18,250 bases of DNA, from contig CAJJIY010000026.1 in assembly GCA_905187695.1 (NCBI GenBank), positions 1-18,250 of the forward strand. Direction: 5' to 3'. Source of the stretch: an uncultured Eubacteriales bacterium (GTDB taxonomy: Bacteria > Bacillota > Clostridia > Oscillospirales > CAG-272). The translations under genes were made by a program, and so were the position numbers. The stretch's first letter is position 1. Every line of letters starts with the position of its first letter. Positions 6,403-12,388 of this stretch are shown here, piece by piece. The notes below the pieces were generated by a model. It was not told where the DNA came from and ran no database searches. It saw only the letters and a list, made by a program, of their open reading frames with translations.

Positions 6403-6432
6403 ATTATAAACCGTCCCTTTCCCTTTTGTCAA
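6403..6432 (-). promoter_or_regulatory. Consensus promoter of the feo operon
   Basis: Read on the - strand, TTGACA (6427-6432) and TATAAT (6403-6408) are both perfect and are separated by 18 bases. It drives feoA1-feoA2-feoB and the Cys-rich gene. Its strength fits a promoter held off by an iron repressor. Confidence 0.85.
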
Positions 6433-6475
6433 GAAATTTTCGACTCTTTTTTCAAGTTTGTGAAGAGTGCCAAAA

Positions 6476-6491
6476 GTTAGCATTTGCTAAC
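6476..6491. promoter_or_regulatory. Putative DtxR-family operator in the feo/ZIP divergent region
   Basis: GTTAGC-ATTT-GCTAAC is a perfect dyad, the best of the three sites. It lies 44 bases behind the feo -35 and 82 bases before the ZIP gene, so it more likely controls ZIP, although the ZIP promoter is not clear. A possible -10 (TATGATAAT, 6559-6567) is some distance away. Confidence 0.7.
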
Positions 6492-6572
6492 TTAAGTTTT
6501 GTCCGAACTGCACAAAAAAGAAAATCCGTGCGCATCGGACACATTTCGCCCATCTACATATGATAATAAAGG

Positions 6573-7385
6573 GTGATTGAATTGATTTCTGTCGTTTTGG
6601 CGGCGCTGTGTGCCGCGCTTGGCACATGGGCGCTGACTGCGTTGGGCGCCGCCACTGTGGTCCTGTTTAAAAGTACAAATGAAAAGGTTCTCAATCTGAT
6701 GCTCGGCTTTGCCGCCGGCGTGATGGTAGCGGCCAGCTTTTTTTCTCTGCTCTCGCCGGCGGTGGAACGCGCCGGTGAAAACGGCGGAATCCTTCCGCCT
6801 TTCCTGGTCGTCACGGCGGGATTTCTTTGCGGCGCGCTTTTCATGTGGGGTTCTGACGCGGCGGTCAACGCCGCGCGCCGTTTTCAGCAAAGCCGGCGGG
6901 AAACGCCGGGGCGCGCCAACCGGGTGCTTTTGCTGGTATTTTCCATTACGCTCCATAATATTCCGGAGGGGCTGGCAGTCGGCGTGGCTTTCGGCGCGCT
7001 TTCCGGCGCCGGATATTCACCGGAAGCGCTGATGGGCGCTATTACCGTGGCGCTCGGCATCGGGATCCAGAACTTCCCGGAGGGGGCAGCCGTCTCGCTG
7101 CCGCTCCGGCGGGAAGGCTGTTCCCGGCGCAAGAGCTTCTTCTGGGGGCAGGCTTCCGGCATGGTAGAACCGATTGCCGCCGTGATAGGAGCCCTCTCGG
7201 TCTCGGTCATGAGTCAGATCCTGCCCTTTGCCCTTTCCTTTGCGGCCGGTGCCATGGTCCTGGTGGTGGTTCACGAATTGATCCCGGAATGTCAGGAAAA
7301 CCGGGAAACCGTACCCTATCTTTCCACAATGGGAATCATTCTCGGTTTTTCGGTGATGATGCTGTTGGATGTGGCGCTGGGATAA
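6573..7385 (+). CDS. ZIP family divalent metal transporter
   Basis: This 270-residue membrane protein of the ZIP family moves divalent metals (zinc, iron or manganese) into the cytosol. Eight membrane segments can be drawn. The metal-site motifs are present: HNIPEG (128-133) in segment 4, QNFPEG (166-171) in segment 5, then EPIAA (199-203) and HELIPE (234-239). The loop at 95-115 is basic rather than His-rich. GTG 6573 is the longest start, and TTG 6582 has the better-placed AAGGGTG site, so the true start is one of these two. It stands divergent to feo, downstream of a DtxR-type box and upstream of the DtxR-family gene, which suggests iron or manganese as well as zinc. Substrate cannot be told from sequence. 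Confidence 0.9.
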   Translation: MIELISVVLAALCAALGTWALTALGAATVVLFKSTNEKVLNLMLGFAAGVMVAASFFSLLSPAVERAGENGGILPPFLVVTAGFLCGALFMWGSDAAVNAARRFQQSRRETPGRANRVLLLVFSITLHNIPEGLAVGVAFGALSGAGYSPEALMGAITVALGIGIQNFPEGAAVSLPLRREGCSRRKSFFWGQASGMVEPIAAVIGALSVSVMSQILPFALSFAAGAMVLVVVHELIPECQENRETVPYLSTMGIILGFSVMMLLDVALG

Positions 7386-7401
7386 TTTTTGAAACACACT
7401 C

Positions 7402-7430
7402 TTGCTTTTTCGCTTTTTTTGTGCTACAAT
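7402..7430 (+). promoter_or_regulatory. Promoter of the DtxR-family gene
   Basis: TTGCTT (7402-7407) and TACAAT (7425-7430) are separated by 17 bases. They lie between the ZIP stop and the regulator, so the regulator can be made independently of ZIP. Confidence 0.65.
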
Positions 7431-7441
7431 GAGCAAAGAAA

Positions 7442-7453
7442 CGGAAATTTCCG
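7442..7453. promoter_or_regulatory. Perfect 12-bp palindrome in the regulator leader
   Basis: CGGAAATTTCCG lies about 10-20 bases after the predicted transcription start and 23 bases before the regulator ATG. It is unrelated to the GTTAGC boxes. It may be an operator or chance. Confidence 0.3.
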
Positions 7454-7476
7454 GAAAGAAGCGAGGGGATTTTATC

Positions 7477-7863
7477 ATGAAAAAAATGCAGGAGTCAGGT
7501 GAAATGTATCTGGAGACCATTCATGTGTTGTCCCTTCGTTCTCCCAATGTACACTCGGTGGATGTGGCCGAATACATGGGCTTTTCAAAACCGAGCGTCA
7601 GCCGTGCCGTCGGACTGTTGCGCGAAAACGGGTATCTGACGGTTGACCGTGCGGGTTGTCTTTTCCTGACGTCGGCCGGCCGGGAGATCGGCGCCAAAAT
7701 CTATGAGCGCCACACGCTGCTGACCGAATTTCTCACCCGCCTGGGCGTAGACAAGGAAACCGCCGCAGAAGATGCCTGCAAAATGGAGCACGATATCAGC
7801 GACGCCTCTTTCGCGGCCATCAAGGCCCATGTGGAAAAAAACAAGGGGCAATCCCAAAAATAA
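7477..7863 (+). CDS. DtxR-family iron-dependent transcriptional regulator
   Basis: This 128-residue regulator starts at ATG 7477, with GAGGGGA (7463-7469) as ribosome site. An N-terminal winged helix (about 10-65, recognition region FSKPSVSRAVGLLRENGYL) is followed by the dimer and metal-binding domain. The ligands line up with those of DtxR/IdeR: Met10 in EMYLETI, His79, and Cys101-Glu104-His105 in ACKMEH. Met10 and the Cys point to an iron-type sensor, since MntR has Asp at the first place and Glu at the Cys position. There is no C-terminal SH3-like domain, so it is short like MntR. Placed beside feo and ZIP, with three matching dyads around them, it is the obvious candidate to repress both under iron sufficiency. 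Confidence 0.9.
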   Translation: MKKMQESGEMYLETIHVLSLRSPNVHSVDVAEYMGFSKPSVSRAVGLLRENGYLTVDRAGCLFLTSAGREIGAKIYERHTLLTEFLTRLGVDKETAAEDACKMEHDISDASFAAIKAHVEKNKGQSQK

Positions 7864-7887
7864 ATCCGGCAAGACAGTTTCCGGACA

Positions 7888-7919
7888 AAAAAGGCGAACG
7901 GCATGCCGTTCGCCTTTTT
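7888..7919. terminator. Bidirectional terminator between the DtxR-family gene and the GHMP kinase
   Basis: This is a 32-base perfect palindrome with GGCGAACGGCA/TGCCGTTCGCC as its core, A-run before and T-run after. It ends transcription from both convergent genes. Confidence 0.93.
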
Positions 7920-7924
7920 ATATT

Positions 7925-8917
7925 TCAGGTAAGAGCAGAAAGCCCGTTCCGGAAAAGCAGAGCGCTTCCCTCTTCTTCAAAGGAAAAAGAAACCTCAATG
8001 AGCGGAGAAAGCGCCCGGCGCACCGCTTCTTTTTTTTCCGGCGGCACGAAGAAAAGCAAAAATCCGCCGCCGCCCGCACCCAGCAGTTTTCCGCCAAGCG
8101 CGCCGGCCGCCCGGGCTTTTTCATAGGCCTCGTCCACCAACGGGGTAGAAACCCGGCCGGTGAGGGTTCTCTTCCGGAGCCAGCTCTCGTGGAGCAGTTC
8201 GCCGAAATCCGAAAGCGGGCCGTCTCCGCGCAATATCACCTCGGCCGTATCGACCATCGCCCGCATTTGGGAAAGCGTTGCGGTCTGCAATGCGATCGCG
8301 TCCCGGTGGGCGGTCTGTAAATCAAAGGAATACCGGGAAATACCGGTAAAGAAAAGCATGAGCGAATCCGAAAGCGCCGCCTTGCGCGCCGCCGGCATCT
8401 CCACGGGACGCACCGTATAGCCATCCCCGTAAAAATCGATCCGGTTGAGACCGCCAAAGGAAGCGGCGATCTGATCCTGCCATCCGCCGCATTCCCCGCA
8501 CAGCGTCCGTTCCAGATAAATGGCCTCGTCCGCAAGGACGCGCTTATCCACCGTCTCTCCGCGCGCGGCATGGATGGCATGAAGCATTCCGACCGCAAAA
8601 GAAGAACTGGTGCCAAGGCCGGTGCGCGCGGGGAGATCGGCCTCATAGTTCAGCCGCACATGGGAAACTTCCCAATGAATCATGGCGTTCCGGATGGCAG
8701 GATGCAGAATTTCACGGTTGGTGTGCACGCGCTCGATCCGGCTGTAGACAAATTCGCTCTCATAGTCAAAAAAGCCGGGCAACGGGCGGAGCGTCACATA
8801 ACAGTATTTATCAAAGGTAGCGGAGAGCACACTCCCGCCGTAATTCCGGAAGAACTCCGGAAAATCGGTCCCGCCCCCGAAAAATGACATCCGGAAAGGC
8901 GTCCGGGTGATGACCAT
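7925..8917 (-). CDS. HddA-like GHMP family sugar kinase
   Basis: This 330-residue cytosolic kinase of the GHMP superfamily has motif 1 at the N-terminus (RTPFRMSFFGGGTDFP), the ATP-binding motif 2 LPARTGLGTSSSFAVG (95-110) and motif 3 GGKLLGAGGGGF (275-286). GGWQDQIAA (144-152) supplies the probable catalytic Asp. The pattern is that of D-glycero-D-manno-heptose 7-phosphate kinases (HddA/LmbP type), which make activated heptose for surface glycans, and of related fucose-type kinases. No other heptose pathway gene is in the window, so the substrate is open. Its ATG overlaps the TGA of the lipid kinase gene by one base (TGATG), a sign of coupled translation. A strong terminator follows its stop. 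Confidence 0.85.
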   Translation of the reverse strand: MVITRTPFRMSFFGGGTDFPEFFRNYGGSVLSATFDKYCYVTLRPLPGFFDYESEFVYSRIERVHTNREILHPAIRNAMIHWEVSHVRLNYEADLPARTGLGTSSSFAVGMLHAIHAARGETVDKRVLADEAIYLERTLCGECGGWQDQIAASFGGLNRIDFYGDGYTVRPVEMPAARKAALSDSLMLFFTGISRYSFDLQTAHRDAIALQTATLSQMRAMVDTAEVILRGDGPLSDFGELLHESWLRKRTLTGRVSTPLVDEAYEKARAAGALGGKLLGAGGGGFLLFFVPPEKKEAVRRALSPLIEVSFSFEEEGSALLFRNGLSALT

Positions 8918-9975
8918 CAGACACCGGCCGGCTCCTTGGCCGGTTCTTCTGTTCCTTCGGGCGTTTCGGTCGCTTCGTCGGCCGGTTCTTCATCCGCCGG
9001 TTCGCAGGATGCTTCTTCCGATGTCGTTTCGGGCACCGGGAACTCGCGCGTGTTCGGCGTGGCGCCGGCAGGAACGGCAAAACGGATGGCTCCCGGGCAG
9101 ACCTCAATCGTAAAATCGTTCATTTCCACAATTTCGCCATCCAGTGAGAAAGCAAAACCCTCCGGCGCGGTCACATGAATCGAACGGCCGCGGCGATATG
9201 TAATGATCTTTTTGAAGCGCTTGTCTTCCATATGATTTCCGGCCGTATAAACGCCGATCAGTTTAATAAATGTAAAGCGGGAAATCGGTTTGACCAGGCA
9301 GACCTCCAAAAGGCCGTCGTTATCGCGGGAATAGGGCGCGCAATTGAAAGAACCGCCCACAAAAGATCCGTTTGCCACCGTGCAAAGCAGGCACTTGCCG
9401 CTCTCATTGAGGCACTCGCCGTCCACCCAGACCGTGCATTCGTTTTTCATTGCGTGAAGCAGGGCGTTCATTACGCCGGTCGTATAGGCGTGTTTGCCGC
9501 CAATGACCTTTTTGTTTTTGACCTTGATCATGGTGCGGGCCACCGTGGTGTCAAAACCGAAGTTGGTGACATTGAGCGCATAACGGTCCCCGATCTTCAT
9601 CACATCGATCGGTTCCTCGGTGGCGGCAATCAGCGCGTCCACATCGAGAAATTTATCCGCGCCGCCGTAATATTTGACAAAATCATTCCCGCTGCCGCAG
9701 GGATAGCAGGTCATGCTGGCGTTTTCGTGCCCGATCAGCCCATGAAGAACCTCGTTGGCCGTGCCGTCTCCCCCGCAGGCATAAAAACGGAAGACCGTAT
9801 CCGGTTCTTCTTCGCAACGGGTACGGACATAGATTGAGGCATCGCCGGGTGCCTTGGTCGGATAAAACTCATAATCAAGGTCAGCATAGTCGGCAGCCAT
9901 TTTCTCTTTCAACTGTTCAATAACCGCGCGATTACTGCGTCCGGCAGTCGGATTGTAAACAAAAATGTGCTTCAT
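8917..9975 (-). CDS. Diacylglycerol kinase-type lipid kinase with acidic C-terminal tail
   Basis: This 352-residue protein starts at ATG 9973-9975 with an AAGGGGG site. The longer open frame upstream crosses the promoter and is rejected. The DAGK catalytic domain shows KHIFVYNPTAGR (2-13), GGDGT (68-72), GSGNDF (94-99), NVTNFGFD (135-142) and SLDGE (277-281). The family phosphorylates diacylglycerol or related lipids at the inner face of the membrane, recycling lipid left from teichoic acid or glycan transfer. From about residue 311 there is a tail of some 40 residues almost wholly Glu, Pro, Ala, Thr and Asp (EEPADEATETPEGTEEPAKE), which the catalytic fold does not need. It is translationally coupled to the downstream sugar kinase. 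The exact lipid substrate is unknown. Confidence 0.9.
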   Translation of the reverse strand: MKHIFVYNPTAGRSNRAVIEQLKEKMAADYADLDYEFYPTKAPGDASIYVRTRCEEEPDTVFRFYACGGDGTANEVLHGLIGHENASMTCYPCGSGNDFVKYYGGADKFLDVDALIAATEEPIDVMKIGDRYALNVTNFGFDTTVARTMIKVKNKKVIGGKHAYTTGVMNALLHAMKNECTVWVDGECLNESGKCLLCTVANGSFVGGSFNCAPYSRDNDGLLEVCLVKPISRFTFIKLIGVYTAGNHMEDKRFKKIITYRRGRSIHVTAPEGFAFSLDGEIVEMNDFTIEVCPGAIRFAVPAGATPNTREFPVPETTSEEASCEPADEEPADEATETPEGTEEPAKEPAGV

Positions 9976-10027
9976 AAAAAGCCCCCTTACCCGGCGCGGA
10001 AGCTCCACGCCTTTTCTTCCAAGTAAA

Positions 10028-10056
10028 AGTATAACATAGCCTTTGGGGTTTTGCAA
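10028..10056 (-). promoter_or_regulatory. Promoter of the lipid kinase / sugar kinase operon
   Basis: On the - strand, TTGCAA (10051-10056) and TATACT (10028-10033) are separated by 17 bases. The transcript would have a leader of about 45 bases before ATG 9975. Confidence 0.75.
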
Positions 10057-10113
10057 GTGCCTTTTGCCGGAAAAAGAAGAAAAAAACACCGTTTTGTCGA
10101 ATCAAAGGGCGAC

Positions 10114-10142
10114 TTGCAAAAAAGAAATAAATGTGGTACAAT
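10114..10142 (+). promoter_or_regulatory. Promoter of the TetR gene
   Basis: TTGCAA (10114-10119) and TACAAT (10137-10142) are separated by 17 bases, facing away from the lipid kinase promoter. The 58 bases between the two -35 boxes contain no clear dyad. Confidence 0.75.
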
Positions 10143-10217
10143 AGATTCCGGAAGAACGAAGCGCGGTTCCGCGTCTCCTGTTCCCTGCTTTATTTTATCA
10201 ACAGAAAGGAGAAAAAG

Positions 10218-10733
10218 ATGCCCTCTTTTACCAAAAAAGCCATTCTTGAATCTTTTCTCCTGCTGTGCGCCAAGAAACCCATTGAAAAGATCACCGTGCG
10301 CGATGTGGTGGATGACTGCGGCGTAAACCGCAACACCTTTTACTACTATTTTGAAGATATCTACGCCGTTCTTGCCTGCGTGCTGACCGAACAAATGGAA
10401 AACCTGCCGGACGGGCCGGCCTCTCTCATCGTGCGCGAGGCCTTTTTGCGGCTCTCGGATTTTGCCGGCAAATACCCGAAAGCCGCCCGCAATCTGGCCG
10501 GTTCGCTGGGAATGGACGGCCTTTCGCGCTATCTTGCGCCGCTGTTGCGCGAAACGCTCTCCAAAAGTCTCCCCCCGGAAAGCGACCCGCTGGCCGCACG
10601 CTTTCTTACGCACGCGCTGCTGGGCGTTTTTATGGACTTTTTACGGGAGGGAGAGTTGCACCGGGGAAAATTCACGGATCCCGGGCCGCTTGCCGACCGT
10701 TTGGCCGCCTTAGCCGCGCGTTTTGAGAGCTGA
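10218..10733 (+). CDS. TetR/AcrR family transcriptional regulator
   Basis: This 171-residue regulator starts at ATG 10218 with an AAAGGAG site. The frame is open upstream to 10131, but that start would place the promoter inside the gene. The N-terminal helix-turn-helix is clear: TKKAILESFLLLCAKKPIEK, then ITVRDVVDDCGVNRNTFYYYF (25-45). The rest is a helical ligand and dimer domain of the type seen in small Clostridia regulators related to DhaS (TetR_C_8-like). It lies divergent to the lipid kinase and upstream of the DUF308-fakB-fakA operon, and could regulate either. Lipid or fatty acid sensing would fit but is not shown. A terminator separates it from the fak operon. Confidence 0.85.
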   Translation: MPSFTKKAILESFLLLCAKKPIEKITVRDVVDDCGVNRNTFYYYFEDIYAVLACVLTEQMENLPDGPASLIVREAFLRLSDFAGKYPKAARNLAGSLGMDGLSRYLAPLLRETLSKSLPPESDPLAARFLTHALLGVFMDFLREGELHRGKFTDPGPLADRLAALAARFES

Positions 10734-10749
10734 ATTTTTTGGTCAGATT

Positions 10750-10782
10750 CCGCGTTTTGTCTGATTTTCAGGCAAAACGCGG
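10750..10782 (+). terminator. Intrinsic terminator after the TetR gene
   Basis: A long stem is formed by CCGCGTTTTG (10750-10759) and CAAAACGCGG (10773-10782). Inside it a smaller CTGA/TCAG stem closes over TTT. The tail CATTTTAT is only moderately T-rich. Confidence 0.75.
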
Positions 10783-10793
10783 CATTTTATATA

Positions 10794-10822
10794 ATGACAA
10801 AGAATTTCCGAACATTTATAAT
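10794..10822 (+). promoter_or_regulatory. Promoter of the DUF308-fakB-fakA operon
   Basis: ATGACA (10794-10799, one mismatch from consensus) and a perfect TATAAT (10817-10822) are separated by 17 bases. The leader to ATG 10863 is about 34 bases. Confidence 0.75.
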
Positions 10823-10862
10823 AAGGGTGTTTTAAGCGCCTTTCCCGGAAGGAAGGAACAAG

Positions 10863-11435
10863 ATGAAAAGAGGAAATATCGTCAAAGAAGCAAAAATTAT
10901 CCATGTGGTGGTCTTTGCCCTGCTGTTTTTGTCGGGCGTTTGTCTGCTCTTCTGGTCAGACATCAACACCACGGCCGTGCGCTATCTGGTGGCTGTCAAT
11001 TTCATGGTAATCGGCGCGGCACGGGTACTCGGATATTTTGCCAACGACCTTTACAGGCTGGCTTTCCAGCACGACTTTGCCATGGGCACCTTCTGCGCGA
11101 TTCTGGGTGTGCTCATTTGCTTCTGCCCGGCGCAGGCGCTCAAAGAAGCACTCCCCTATGTCATGGGGGTCTATGCGCTTCTGGACGGTCTTCTCAAACT
11201 GCAGACCGCCTTTGACGCGCGCGGTTTCGGCATGCGGCAGTGGATTGGATTGCTCATCTCTTCCGCCTTTGTCAGCCTTTGCGGTATTTTTGTGTTGGTC
11301 GGCTTTTCTTCCTTTGAAAAATGGTGGCTGATCGGCGTGGCGCTCACCGTGGACGGCGCCGAAAACATCTGGAACACGATGGGGACGGTGCGCATCCGCG
11401 CCAAAAAAGAAAATCGCTATACAGACGAACTTTGA
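10863..11435 (+). CDS. DUF308 (HdeD-like) membrane protein
   Basis: This 190-residue integral membrane protein has about six hydrophobic segments and short connecting loops, ending in a basic cytosolic tail (RIRAKKENRYTDEL). The style, with paired helices and motifs such as NFMVIGAARVLGYF and GVYALLDGLLKLQTAF, is that of the DUF308/HdeD family. The family includes the E. coli acid-stress membrane protein HdeD, but its molecular role is not established. The ribosome site GGAAGGAAGGAA precedes the ATG. It is first in an operon with fakB, which starts 46 bases after its stop. A link to membrane lipid state is suggested only by this company. Confidence 0.8.
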   Translation: MKRGNIVKEAKIIHVVVFALLFLSGVCLLFWSDINTTAVRYLVAVNFMVIGAARVLGYFANDLYRLAFQHDFAMGTFCAILGVLICFCPAQALKEALPYVMGVYALLDGLLKLQTAFDARGFGMRQWIGLLISSAFVSLCGIFVLVGFSSFEKWWLIGVALTVDGAENIWNTMGTVRIRAKKENRYTDEL

Positions 11436-11481
11436 TTCCCGGCGGCTTTGACCGCAATAGAGATAAAAAAGGAGAACTATC

Positions 11482-12366
11482 ATGAGAGAAATTGTAATTC
11501 TGACGGATTCCTGTTCTGACCTCGGTGCCGATATCCGGGCGGAATATCACATTGATTACGCCAAAATGCGCACCGTCAAGGACGGCGTGGAAACCCCTGC
11601 CGACCTCAATTTCCCCACCTACACCCCGAAAGAACTCTACGACATTATGCGCGGTGGCAAGCGGATTCTGACCACGCAGGTGCCTCAGTCCGAATTTGAA
11701 GAAGCTTTCGGCGCGGCGCTGGAAGCCGGAAAAGATGTCATTTACATCGGCTGTGCCCTGCCGCTGTCCAGCTCCGTCAACACGGCCGGTGTGGTGGCGC
11801 GCAATCTGCTTCCCAAATATCCCGAAGCCAAAATTGCCTGCATTGACGCGACCAACTCCTGCCTGGGAGAAGGTCTGCTCACCGTCTTCGCGGCCAAATT
11901 GCGCAATGAGGGCAAATCCTTTGAAGAGATTGTTGCGGCCGTGGAAGAGAAAAAGCATTTTGTCAACCAGTTTGTCACGGTCGGCTCGCTCGATATGCTG
12001 AAAAAATCCGGCCGCGTAAAAGGTTCGGCCGCTTTCTTCGGCAATCTGCTTGGCGTGAAGCCGGTCATTATCTCGGATAAAAACGGCCAGAATGTGCCGA
12101 TTTGCAAATTTAAAGGTCGCCGCGCCTCGCTGGACGGTCTGGTAAAACTGGCCACGGAAAATGTGGTGGACGCCAAAGAGCAGACCGTTTTCATTGCGCA
12201 TGCGGACTGCATTGAAGACGCGGAATATCTGAAAGCCCAGTTGCTGGAAAAGGCCGGGTTCAAGGACGCGTATGTCAACTTTATCGGCCCCATCATCGGC
12301 TCCTGCATCGGCCCCGGCGCCATCGGCATCTTCTTCTTCGGAAAAGAGATTACAACGGCCATCTGA
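11482..12366 (+). CDS. fakB: DegV family fatty-acid-binding protein (FakB)
   Basis: This 294-residue DegV protein holds a fatty acid and presents its carboxyl group to the kinase FakA, giving acyl-phosphate for PlsX/PlsY in phospholipid synthesis. Visible family features are ILTDSCSDL (6-14), TTQVPQSEF (64-72), LPLSSS (93-98), SLDMLKKSGRVKG (169-181), the GRRAS turn (212-216), His240 and IGPIIGSCIGPGAIGI (268-283). Length is usual for the family. The start has an AAAAAGGAG site. fakA begins 22 bases after its stop, so kinase and carrier are made together. Which fatty acid it prefers cannot be told. The family's T-S-Q-P-S motif is changed to T-T-Q-V-P-Q-S here. Confidence 0.93.
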   Translation: MREIVILTDSCSDLGADIRAEYHIDYAKMRTVKDGVETPADLNFPTYTPKELYDIMRGGKRILTTQVPQSEFEEAFGAALEAGKDVIYIGCALPLSSSVNTAGVVARNLLPKYPEAKIACIDATNSCLGEGLLTVFAAKLRNEGKSFEEIVAAVEEKKHFVNQFVTVGSLDMLKKSGRVKGSAAFFGNLLGVKPVIISDKNGQNVPICKFKGRRASLDGLVKLATENVVDAKEQTVFIAHADCIEDAEYLKAQLLEKAGFKDAYVNFIGPIIGSCIGPGAIGIFFFGKEITTAI

Positions 12367-12388
12367 AAATAATCTTTGGGAGAGACAT

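Noticed and set aside
6322..6483. N-terminal extension of the first feoA
   Set aside because: The extension would cover the consensus promoter and the operator, has no ribosome site, and adds residues unlike FeoA. The start at 6321 has an AAAGGA site.
9175..9837. 220-codon open frame opposite the lipid kinase
   Set aside because: The - strand has the DAGK motifs GGDGT and GSGNDF. The + frame has none and no start signal.
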